Shown here: in pieces, positions 1-6,211 of the stretch
How the letters are laid out: each line of letters starts with the position of its first letter
How positions within the stretch are numbered: position 1 is the first letter of the stretch
Assembly (NCBI GenBank): GCA_964461295.1
Contig: CAYWTX010000437.1
Location: forward strand, 1-13,133
DNA from: CAYWTX01 sp964461295
Lineage (GTDB): Bacteria > Planctomycetota > Phycisphaerae > SM23-33
DNA: 13,133 nucleotides
Direction of reading: 5' to 3'
Translations under genes and position numbers: made by a program
The notes under the pieces: generated by a model
The model's input: only the letters and a program-made list of their open reading frames with translations
What the model was told of the DNA's origin: nothing
Database searches by the model: none

Positions 1-89
1 TCACCTTCAATCGATCTCGATCTCGCCGACTCATCTCGATCCGGTCTCCATCCCTGTTCATCCGCCTTCCTTTCATCCTTTGGGGAAAG

Positions 90-131
90 CGGACATTCTT
101 ACTGGGCAGGAACCGGACATTACTACTGGGC
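90..131. repeat. Tandem 18-bp repeats, likely insertion-sequence end remnant
   Basis: Two 18-bp copies (90-107 and 114-131) match at 16 of 18 bases and begin 24 bp apart. Both start CGGACATT and end TACTGGGC. Repeated short motifs of this style are, as I recall, typical of the multiple terminal repeats of IS21-like or related elements; no transposase gene is present in the window. This is therefore probably one end of an element that continues, or once continued, beyond the left edge. The repeat itself is seen directly; the IS assignment is inference. Confidence 0.45.
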
Positions 132-154
132 TATGACAGCGTTTTCCCGAAACC

Positions 155-184
155 TTGACACCGCTCCTGTCGATTGCGTATACT
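155..184 (+). promoter_or_regulatory. Sigma70-type promoter for the dksA-like gene
   Basis: A perfect -35 box TTGACA (155-160) is followed after 18 bp by TATACT (179-184), one mismatch from the -10 consensus. Transcription would start near 190-192, giving a 5' leader of about 77 nt before the GTG at 268. It is the clearest promoter in the window, lying 23 bp downstream of the IS-like repeats. Transcription could continue through lspA unless the hairpin at 1021-1071 stops it. Confidence 0.7.
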
Positions 185-267
185 CTCCGGACTACGTTGC
201 CGCCGGCGGGGCGCGAGCGACAGCTAACGCCTGTGCCGGCCTGATGTATAGATAAGGGAGCAGGACA

Positions 268-978
268 GTGGCCAAGAAGGCTGATCCCAAGAAGGCTGCC
301 GCGGTCAGGGGCAAGACGAGCGGCAACTCCCGTAAGGGAAGGGAATTAGTGAAAGCGGCTCCCGCGGGCAAGAAGACGTCCTTGAAGAAGGCTTCTGCTG
401 TCGGCGGGGGAGCGAGCAAGGGTTCTGCCGACAAGAAAGCCAAGCCCAAGTTCCTGATGTCCGCGGAGGAGTTGGAGTTCTTCCGCGGCAGGCTGCTCGA
501 CAAGCGGCGCGAGATCATCGGCGACATGAATGGCATCGAGGCCGAGGCGCTGGGTTCGGACCGCCAGGAAGCCGCCGGCGACATCTCCGACCACCCCGCC
601 GACGCCGGGACGGACAACTTCGAGCAGGAGTTCTCCCTTGGCCTGCTGGAGAGCGAGAGGCAGATCCTCGCCGAAATCAACGACGCCCTCGCCCGCATCG
701 ACGACCGCACATATGGCGTCTGCGTGGGCACGGGCAAGCCGATCGGCAAGAGCCGCCTCGAGGCTCGCCCCTGGTCGAAGTACTGCATCGACTACGCACG
801 ACTCATCGAGAAGGGCCTGGTTCAGCCGGGCGACTCGTCCGAGCAGTCCGACGGCGATGACGACGAGGAGGACCGGGAAAGCGACTCCGACCACGACGTC
901 GATCACGACCGTGAGCCCGACTTGGAGGCCGACTCCGAGGGCGACAGCGAGGGCGGTCCCGACGGCGACGAGGAGTAA
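268..978 (+). CDS. TraR/DksA-family protein with degenerate zinc finger and charged tails
   Basis: A 236-residue protein of the DksA/TraR family, whose members bind RNA polymerase in the secondary channel and tune transcription initiation. The GTG start is supported by AAGGGAG (254-260), 7 nt upstream. Residues 1-60 are a Lys/Ala-rich basic tail. Residues 63-150 form the predicted coiled-coil region, with conserved acidic positions (DISDHPADAGTDNFEQE around 105-121). The finger region follows at about 148-180 (YGVC, RLEARPW, YCIDY). Only C152 and C173 remain of the four zinc ligands; the partner positions are T155 and Y176. Residues 189-236 are almost entirely Asp, Glu, Ser and Gly. Typical DksA is about 150 residues, so the two tails account for the excess length. 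Loss of two ligands suggests a fold without zinc. The family is clear; the precise role, such as ppGpp dependence, cannot be read from the sequence. Confidence 0.88.
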   Translation: MAKKADPKKAAAVRGKTSGNSRKGRELVKAAPAGKKTSLKKASAVGGGASKGSADKKAKPKFLMSAEELEFFRGRLLDKRREIIGDMNGIEAEALGSDRQEAAGDISDHPADAGTDNFEQEFSLGLLESERQILAEINDALARIDDRTYGVCVGTGKPIGKSRLEARPWSKYCIDYARLIEKGLVQPGDSSEQSDGDDDEEDRESDSDHDVDHDREPDLEADSEGDSEGGPDGDEE

Positions 979-1020
979 GCCCTGGCCGCTTGCGGCACGA
1001 CGGTCCATTGCTTACGCGAT

Positions 1021-1077
1021 CAAGCCCTGGAAGGGCGGTACAAGCCAGTTGTACCGACCTGCCGGGGCTTGGGTTTT
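1021..1077 (+). terminator. Long hairpin before lspA: terminator or attenuator
   Basis: Bases 1021-1043 pair with 1049-1071 around a 5-nt loop (1044-1048). Of 23 opposed positions, 21 pair (one of them G-T) and two are A/G or G/A mismatches. The inner arm CGGTACAA/TTGTACCG is perfect. The stem is followed by GGTTTT (1072-1077), a short T run as in an intrinsic terminator. The structure lies 42 nt after the dksA-like stop and 8 nt before the lspA Shine-Dalgarno sequence (1080-1084). Bases 1026-1032 (CCTGGAA) are also perfectly complementary to 1076-1082 (TTCCAGG), which overlaps that site, so two exclusive folds are possible. A terminator for the first gene is the simplest reading; a control element for lspA is the alternative. 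Confidence 0.5.
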
Positions 1078-1091
1078 CCAGGAGCTGCGAC

Positions 1092-1784
1092 GTGGCTTCT
1101 TCGTCTTGCACTGCCGGAGACAGCAGACAGGCACCCCAGCCGGCCAGGGCATACCGCTCGCCGGTCGCCATCGCGACTTTTCTCGCCGTCGCGGGCGGGG
1201 GACTGGCCGCGGACCTGTGGTCCAAGCACGCCGTCTTCGAGTCGATGCTGTCGCAACCTGGCGTGGCCCAGCGGACCGGGGAGGCCCTGGCCCGCCAGGG
1301 GAACCTGTCGGCTTCAGAACTGCTGCACGCCCTGAACCTCTCTCGCGGCCTCGTTCACGGCGTCCAGATCACGCTCTCGACGAACCCGGGCGTTGTGTTT
1401 GGCTTGCCCATGCCGCGCTGGGCCGTGGCCGTGGCAACCTTCGCCACCGTGGTCCTGGTGGGGTACTTCTTCGCCACATCGCTCCGGCGCGACTGGATCG
1501 TGCATCTGGCCCTGGCGTCCGTGCTGGCGGGGGCGCTGGGCAACCTGTACGACCGGTTGCTGGCAACGGTGGCGATTCCGGGGGCCGACGCGGTGATCCG
1601 CGGCCAGGTGCGGGACTTCATCAACTGTAGCGACCTGCACTACCCGTACATATTCAACGTCGCCGACGTCCTGCTCGTGGTGGGTGTTGCTCTGCTGTTG
1701 ATCCACTGGTGGCGATTGCCCAAGGCGGGGAAGGGCAGCGGGCAGCAGGTCGAGGCGTCGCCGCGGAGACCGGCGCGCCGGTGA
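1092..1784 (+). CDS. lspA: Lipoprotein signal peptidase (signal peptidase II)
   Basis: An integral inner-membrane aspartyl protease that removes signal peptides from diacylglyceryl-modified prolipoproteins. The GTG start is chosen because AGGAG (1080-1084) lies 7 nt upstream; it gives 230 residues. The family signature is complete: D41 in DLWSKH, N98 in STNPGVVFG, catalytic D154 in GNLYDR, and catalytic D192 in FNVAD. Four hydrophobic segments are visible, at about 25-41, 110-128, 135-152 and 186-206. The protein is longer than the roughly 160 residues of E. coli LspA. The excess lies in a 22-residue N-terminal extension, a loop at about 46-90, and a polar C-terminal tail after 210. It follows the dksA-like gene on the same strand, as I recall for the corresponding genes in Chlamydia, and converges on the regulator downstream. 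Confidence 0.95.
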   Translation: MASSSCTAGDSRQAPQPARAYRSPVAIATFLAVAGGGLAADLWSKHAVFESMLSQPGVAQRTGEALARQGNLSASELLHALNLSRGLVHGVQITLSTNPGVVFGLPMPRWAVAVATFATVVLVGYFFATSLRRDWIVHLALASVLAGALGNLYDRLLATVAIPGADAVIRGQVRDFINCSDLHYPYIFNVADVLLVVGVALLLIHWWRLPKAGKGSGQQVEASPRRPARR

Positions 1785-1819
1785 GATGACCGGTGCGCCG
1801 TGTTCACAGCCCCGCGAAA

Positions 1820-1862
1820 CCGCCCGGAAGGTCCCGCGCCGTTCGTCGGCGCGGTCGGGCGG
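1820..1862. terminator. GC-rich hairpin between convergent genes
   Basis: The 82-bp gap between the lspA stop and the regulator stop contains an 8-bp perfect stem, CCGCGCCG (1834-1841) with CGGCGCGG (1847-1854), around the loop TTCGT. It is nested in an outer 7-bp stem, CCGCCCG (1820-1826) with CGGGCGG (1856-1862), with an asymmetric bulge between them. There is no long T run on either side; the minus-strand reading is followed only by TTTC. A bidirectional terminator or 3'-end stabiliser fits the convergent layout. Confidence 0.4.
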
Positions 1863-1866
1863 CTGG

Positions 1867-3060
1867 CTACTGGAGGACGGAGCGGTCACTGGCCGCGGCG
1901 TCGATCCGGGCCGAGGGATCGCGCTTCGCGCGGCGGTACTCCGAGGGTGTCAGGCCGACGTGGGAGCGGAAGGCCTCCGACAGTCTCTTGCCTTCGCCAA
2001 AACCGACGAGTCCTGCGATGGTTGCGATGGAGGAATCGCTGGTGCGCAGCAGGTCCATGGCCCGCTCCATCTGGATGCGGCGTATTTCCTGGAACGGTGA
2101 CCGTCCCAACAGTTGTCGGCAGGCTTTCTCGAGGGTGCGGCGGCCCATCGAGGTTGCGCGAAGCACGTCCTTCACGAAGATGCCTTCGCAGGCGTGGTCC
2201 CGCATGTACTTGATGGCTCCGCCGACCTCCTCGCCGCCGATGAGGACGATGTCGGAAGACTGCCGGCGGATGACCCCCAACGGTTGCATGACGATGGGGC
2301 CGCGGGGGGCCTTCTGGCCGCGCAGGAGGATGTGGAGGAGCCGTGCCGCCTGGTAGCCCGCCTCGCGCGAGTTTAGGCGCACGCTGGTCAGCGAGGGATT
2401 GCAGAAGTCGCAAACCAGTTCGTCGTTGTCCACCCCGACGACCGCGACGTCCGCGGGCACCCGCAGGCCCGCCTCGCGGCAGATGCCGAGCATCACCATG
2501 CCCATGTGGTCGTTGCACGCCATCAGCCCGACGGGGCGAGGCAGCCGGTTCAGCCAGCGGCGGATCTGCCGGGCACGAATGCGGCGGTCGTCCGCGCTCC
2601 GGCTGCCCTCGACGGGGCCGAAGACGTGACAAGGCAGGCCGGCGCTGCGGACGGCTTGGACGAAGCCTTCGCCGCGACGGCGGGAGAACGTCGCCTCCGG
2701 GTAGCCGACATAGGCGAGGTGGCGGAACCCGCAGTCGATCAGGTGCGCCGCGGCCAGGCGCCCGATGGCGGCGCTGTCGGGAATCACGCGAGGCAGCGCG
2801 ACGTCGACGAACCGCTCGGTCACCAGCACGGTGGGAATCTTCCGTCCGTGGCGGCCCTTCAGGATGTCGGGGAAGCAGAGGATCACCCCCTCGATCGGCC
2901 CCTGAGGAAGTTCCAGGCCGCGCTCGGCCTGCTGCCAGGGGTTGTTCACGATGACCCAGGGGGCGTGCTCGCGCGTGTATCGGCCGATGCCGCCCAGCAC
3001 GGCGCGCGTGACGCCGAGGAAGTTGGGCACGAGCACGGCGATTCGGGGTTGGTTGGCCAT
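1867..3060 (-). CDS. XylR-family transcriptional regulator (AraC-type HTH, LacI-type sensor)
   Basis: A 397-residue regulator matching the E. coli XylR layout (392 residues). A LacI/periplasmic-binding-protein-like sensor domain covers about 5-275 and begins RIAVLVPNFLGVTRAVLGGI. It includes ACNDHMG at 181-187 and VVGVDNDEL at 207-215, the effector-domain hinge and pocket region. The C-terminal AraC domain covers about 281-380. Its first helix-turn-helix is near 296-318 (VLRATSMGRRTLEKACRQLLG) and its second near 345-367 (IATIAGLVGFGEGKRLSEAF), followed by VGLTPSEYRR. The ATG at 3060 is preferred over 3081 and over longer extensions because it gives the normal family length; its ribosome binding site is weak. 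The ligand is unknown: many planctomycete paralogues exist, so xylose should not be assumed. It is divergent from the HzsA-related gene, 146 bp away, and is the obvious candidate to control that cluster. Confidence 0.88.
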   Translation of the reverse strand: MANQPRIAVLVPNFLGVTRAVLGGIGRYTREHAPWVIVNNPWQQAERGLELPQGPIEGVILCFPDILKGRHGRKIPTVLVTERFVDVALPRVIPDSAAIGRLAAAHLIDCGFRHLAYVGYPEATFSRRRGEGFVQAVRSAGLPCHVFGPVEGSRSADDRRIRARQIRRWLNRLPRPVGLMACNDHMGMVMLGICREAGLRVPADVAVVGVDNDELVCDFCNPSLTSVRLNSREAGYQAARLLHILLRGQKAPRGPIVMQPLGVIRRQSSDIVLIGGEEVGGAIKYMRDHACEGIFVKDVLRATSMGRRTLEKACRQLLGRSPFQEIRRIQMERAMDLLRTSDSSIATIAGLVGFGEGKRLSEAFRSHVGLTPSEYRRAKRDPSARIDAAASDRSVLQ

Positions 3061-3099
3061 GGGTTGCTCGCCGTCCAGCATACACGGCGGGGCGCAAAA

Positions 3100-3117
3100 G
3101 CGGAACTGGATTTCCGC
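3100..3117. promoter_or_regulatory. Inverted repeat in the divergent intergenic region, possible operator
   Basis: GCGGAA (3100-3105) and TTCCGC (3112-3117) form a perfect 6-bp inverted repeat with a 6-nt spacer, in the 146-bp region between the XylR-type regulator and the first HzsA-related gene. A related half-site-like string, GTTCGC, follows at 3120-3125. Its position suits an operator for the regulator, but arms of this length can occur by chance and I see no convincing promoter boxes around it. The binding role is inference. Confidence 0.3.
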
Positions 3118-3206
3118 AAGTTCGCATAGACGCCCCCAGGTCGCGCGGACGATCATGGACGAGTGAGCGCGGTGTCGCTCTGTTGCCATCGGAAAGGGAA
3201 ACCGCC

Positions 3207-6158
3207 ATGCTGATCCGTCAGACTGCCCCGTGGGTCGCTGTTGCTCTGCTCGCGGCGAGCGCCGCCGCGCAGCCGCCTGAGGCGGCAACCAGGCCGGCGG
3301 TGGCCGTCCCGCAGCCGGCATGGACGGACGAGGATCTCACGGCCGACTGGCTCGTCCAGGCCCGGATGTCGCCGGAGAACCTCCGCGCGTTGGCCCGGCG
3401 CGACGCCGCAGGCGTCATCGACGGCGTCAAGAGCGGCCAGGGCGATCACCAGACCATCCCAGAAACCTGGGCCTGGTGGCAGGTCGATCTTGGTGTTGAG
3501 ACATCCCTGAATCGCGTTGAGGTCTTCAACCCCAAGGCCAACACCGGCCGCAACGCCTGGTTCAAGGTGCTGGTCGCGGTGAAGGACAACGACTTCCAGG
3601 AAGTGCATTGCATGGAAGGCCCCAGTTGGCGGAAGGGCCACCTGGTGGTCTCCCTTGACGGGCGGCGGGCGCGCTGGGTGCGCATCTCGGCCGGCGGGCG
3701 GGATCGCCTGCAACTGAGCGAAGTCGAGGTCTACGGCGCCGCGGACCCGAACAGCAACCTTGCCGCGCGCGGCGTGGCCGACCAGAGCAGCTATCAGCCG
3801 CGCCGTCGCCCCCAGAAGCCTGGCTCCGCGGCGCCGGGCGCCCCGGCCGGCGCCGAATCCGAAGCCGACCAGGAGTACCCGTTGGTGTACGTCCCCACGA
3901 CCGAGGCCATCGTTCGCGGGCAGAAGCTGGCGACGGCCCTTGAGACGATGGGCGTGGACGTCGCCTCGGCGCGGACGGCGCTGGCCGATCTGGCCCGGCG
4001 ATGGTCCGCTCTGCCGGCGGCAAGCTCGCCTGGCGACCGCCTGCCACTGTACCTGGAGGCCCGGAAGACCGTGCGTTCGCTGGCGTTTGAGAACCCGCTC
4101 CTGCGGGACTGTGATCGCGTCCTCTTCATCAAGCGTGTTCCCAACGTGCAGACCAACGCCGCGCCGCAGTTCAACTCGGAGTACCTGCGGCCGGGCGGAG
4201 GAATCCACTCGCTGGAAGGCATGCGATCCGGCAAGGCAATCATCCGCAGTCTGACGAGCGGTTTCCCGCCGGGCAACTTCGTCGGCCTGAACCTGTCCTG
4301 GGACGCCACACGCGCGATCTTCGCCTTCGCGGCCCACTGCCCCGAGACCGCCAAGCTCAAGCACCCCTATGGCAAAGAGGCCAGGCCCGAGGAGTCCTAC
4401 TACCACCTGTATGAGATGGACACCAGGACCGGCCGGACCCGGCAGATCACCCGGGGCAGGTACGACGACTTCCACGGTTCCTATCTGCCCAACGGCGACA
4501 TCGTGTTCGTCAGCACCCGCAGGTCGTCGTCCATCCAGATCAGCCGGGCGACGGCACAATCGACGCTGACGGGGACCTTGCCCGATTGCTACCTGCGATG
4601 CGGCATCTCGCAGGTCTTCACGCTGCATCGGATGGCTGGCGACGGGTCCAACATCCGCACGCTTTCGCCCTGCGACACGCACGAATGGTATCCGATTGTC
4701 GACCATGGCGGCCGGCTGCTGTACGCGCGGTGGGACTACGTCGACCGCGACGCCCGCATTTCTTTCGGCCTGTGGAGCAGCAATCCCGACGGCACGCAGC
4801 CGTCGATCGTCTACGGCAACTACACGCGGGAACCTTACTGCATCTTCGAGGCCAGGCCGGTTCCCGGATCCGGCAGGCTGGTGTTCACCGGCAGCGCGCA
4901 TCACGCCAACACCGGCGGGCCGCTGGTGTTGCTGGACAACAGGACCGGCGTGGACGGCCCTCGGCCGCTGACGAACCTGACGCCCGAGGTGTGCATGCCC
5001 GAGAGCCAGGGCTTTCCGCTGACGTACTACCAGGCCCCCTGGCCGCTGTCGGAGCAGTTCTTCCTGTGCGGCTGGAGCGCCCGGCCGTTGACGATCACCA
5101 CCTTTGCCAGTCCATCGCCGGCCAACGACCTGGGGGTTTACCTCTACGACGCCTTCGGCAACCGCGAGCTGCTCCACCGCGACCCGAACATCAACTCCAG
5201 CACGCCGATTCCCGTGACCCCCAGGCCCGCCCCGCCGCGGCGGAGCGACATGCCGCTTTGCTCTGACCCGGCGCCGGCGGGCAAGTTTATCCTGAACAAC
5301 GTCTACGCGGGCCTGGACGGCATCGCGCCCGGCACGGTGAAGCGGCTGCGGATCGTCGCCGTGCCGCCGAAGGTGGTGCCAGGCTGGGGAAACCCGTCGG
5401 TGGGTTTCCTGTCGTACGAACCGGGCAAGTTCGTCCTGGGGACCGTGCCGGTGGAGAGCGACGGCTCGGCGCATTTCGTGGCCCCGGCCGGCGTTCCGCT
5501 GTGGTTCCAGGCCCTGGGCGAGGATGACCGGGCGGTGCAGACCATGCGCACGGTGACCTACCTCCAGGGCAATGAGACGGCGTCCTGCACCGGCTGTCAC
5601 GAGCGCCGCCACGACACCCCGGCCAACGCCCGGCCGATAGCTACGCGCCGGGCAGCCTCGAAGATTCGCCCGGACGTGGAGGGATCCTGGCCGCTGCGGT
5701 TCGACCGCCTGGTCCAGCCGACGCTGGACCGCTTGCTCGCCGCCAAGGATCCCAAGGTCGCGAACCTCGATCTCGTTCCCGCTCGCGCGTGGAAGGACCC
5801 CAAGGCCATCAAGCCCGGCACCAGCCAGGGCCCGCCCGAGACGTGGATGTGGAAGGCGACCGTCAGCTACGGCGGCGAGAAGAGCCTGTTTGACCTGGGG
5901 TGGAAGCAGGATGTCGATACCGGGTTCGCGCCGTCTGTGCCGGGCCAGTGCCTGGCCAGCATCGCGGCGATCTGGGACCGGCTGGCGGCGCCGAACGGCG
6001 TTCCCCTGACCGCGGACGAGAGGGCCAAACTGGCGCTGTGGATGGACCTGTACGCGCAGTACCGCGGCCACTTCACCGACCAGCAGGAGGCCGAGATAGC
6101 GGCCCTGCGCCAGAAATGGGCGTTTCTGCTGGAACCGGAGCCGGCGGCAAAGCCATAG
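3207..6158 (+). CDS. HzsA-related secreted protein: discoidin-like domain, PD40 propeller, one heme c motif
   Basis: A 983-residue exported protein. The ATG at 3207 has AAAGGGA (3193-3199) 7 nt upstream and gives a clean signal peptide (hydrophobic 9-21, cleavage likely after ASAAA). Residues 41-180 resemble an F5/8 type C (discoidin) carbohydrate-binding domain: WWQVDLG at 90-96, LNRVEVFNP at 101-109, LSEVEVYG at 170-177. A Pro/Ala/Gly linker (196-222) leads to a core shared with HzsA-related proteins: FENPLLRDCDRVLFIKR at 294-310, RPGGGIHSL at 328-336, and TolB/PD40-type propeller repeats at about 355-660 (FHGSYLPNGDIVFVSTRR, HEWYPIVDHGGRLLYARWDY). The module GTVPVESDGSAHF (745-757) then precedes a heme c site C794-T-G-C797-H798. 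A second heme site, present in the paralogue at 9741, is missing: the aligned segment LDRLLAAKDPK has no cysteine. Hydrazine synthase alpha is a distant relative. The substrate is unknown; likely periplasmic or surface electron transfer or binding. Confidence 0.85.
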   Translation: MLIRQTAPWVAVALLAASAAAQPPEAATRPAVAVPQPAWTDEDLTADWLVQARMSPENLRALARRDAAGVIDGVKSGQGDHQTIPETWAWWQVDLGVETSLNRVEVFNPKANTGRNAWFKVLVAVKDNDFQEVHCMEGPSWRKGHLVVSLDGRRARWVRISAGGRDRLQLSEVEVYGAADPNSNLAARGVADQSSYQPRRRPQKPGSAAPGAPAGAESEADQEYPLVYVPTTEAIVRGQKLATALETMGVDVASARTALADLARRWSALPAASSPGDRLPLYLEARKTVRSLAFENPLLRDCDRVLFIKRVPNVQTNAAPQFNSEYLRPGGGIHSLEGMRSGKAIIRSLTSGFPPGNFVGLNLSWDATRAIFAFAAHCPETAKLKHPYGKEARPEESYYHLYEMDTRTGRTRQITRGRYDDFHGSYLPNGDIVFVSTRRSSSIQISRATAQSTLTGTLPDCYLRCGISQVFTLHRMAGDGSNIRTLSPCDTHEWYPIVDHGGRLLYARWDYVDRDARISFGLWSSNPDGTQPSIVYGNYTREPYCIFEARPVPGSGRLVFTGSAHHANTGGPLVLLDNRTGVDGPRPLTNLTPEVCMPESQGFPLTYYQAPWPLSEQFFLCGWSARPLTITTFASPSPANDLGVYLYDAFGNRELLHRDPNINSSTPIPVTPRPAPPRRSDMPLCSDPAPAGKFILNNVYAGLDGIAPGTVKRLRIVAVPPKVVPGWGNPSVGFLSYEPGKFVLGTVPVESDGSAHFVAPAGVPLWFQALGEDDRAVQTMRTVTYLQGNETASCTGCHERRHDTPANARPIATRRAASKIRPDVEGSWPLRFDRLVQPTLDRLLAAKDPKVANLDLVPARAWKDPKAIKPGTSQGPPETWMWKATVSYGGEKSLFDLGWKQDVDTGFAPSVPGQCLASIAAIWDRLAAPNGVPLTADERAKLALWMDLYAQYRGHFTDQQEAEIAALRQKWAFLLEPEPAAKP

Positions 6159-6164
6159 TACGAT

Positions 6165-6186
6165 GCCGCGGCCGGGTCGCCGCGGC
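6165..6186 (+). other. Intercistronic hairpin
   Basis: GCCGCGGC (6165-6172) and a second GCCGCGGC (6179-6186) are self-complementary arms around a 6-nt loop. They lie in the 53-nt gap between the first HzsA-related gene and the propeller gene. There is no T run, so termination is unlikely. An mRNA stability or processing element within one transcript is possible. The stem is directly visible; its function is not. Confidence 0.35.
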
Positions 6187-6211
6187 GCAATGAACATGGC
6201 GGGAGAACATC

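Noticed and set aside
1..255. Open frame from the left edge to the TAA at 253
   Set aside because: It runs through the IS-like repeats (reading GHSYW and GHYYW) and the dksA promoter. It has no recognisable domain, and the stretch looks non-coding.
990..1091. N-terminal extension of lspA to 990
   Set aside because: It reads through the long hairpin and gives 34 residues with no family match. GTG 1092 has AGGAG at 7 nt.
3061..3321. 87-residue N-terminal extension of the XylR-type regulator
   Set aside because: It would overlap the start of the divergent gene, is Pro/Ala/Arg-rich without domain content, and makes the protein far longer than the family.
3153..6197. Minus-strand open frame of 1014 codons opposite the first HzsA-related gene
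   Set aside because: The plus strand has a ribosome binding site, signal peptide, propeller repeats and heme motif. The minus frame is rich in Arg, Gly and His with no domain, as expected from high third-position GC.
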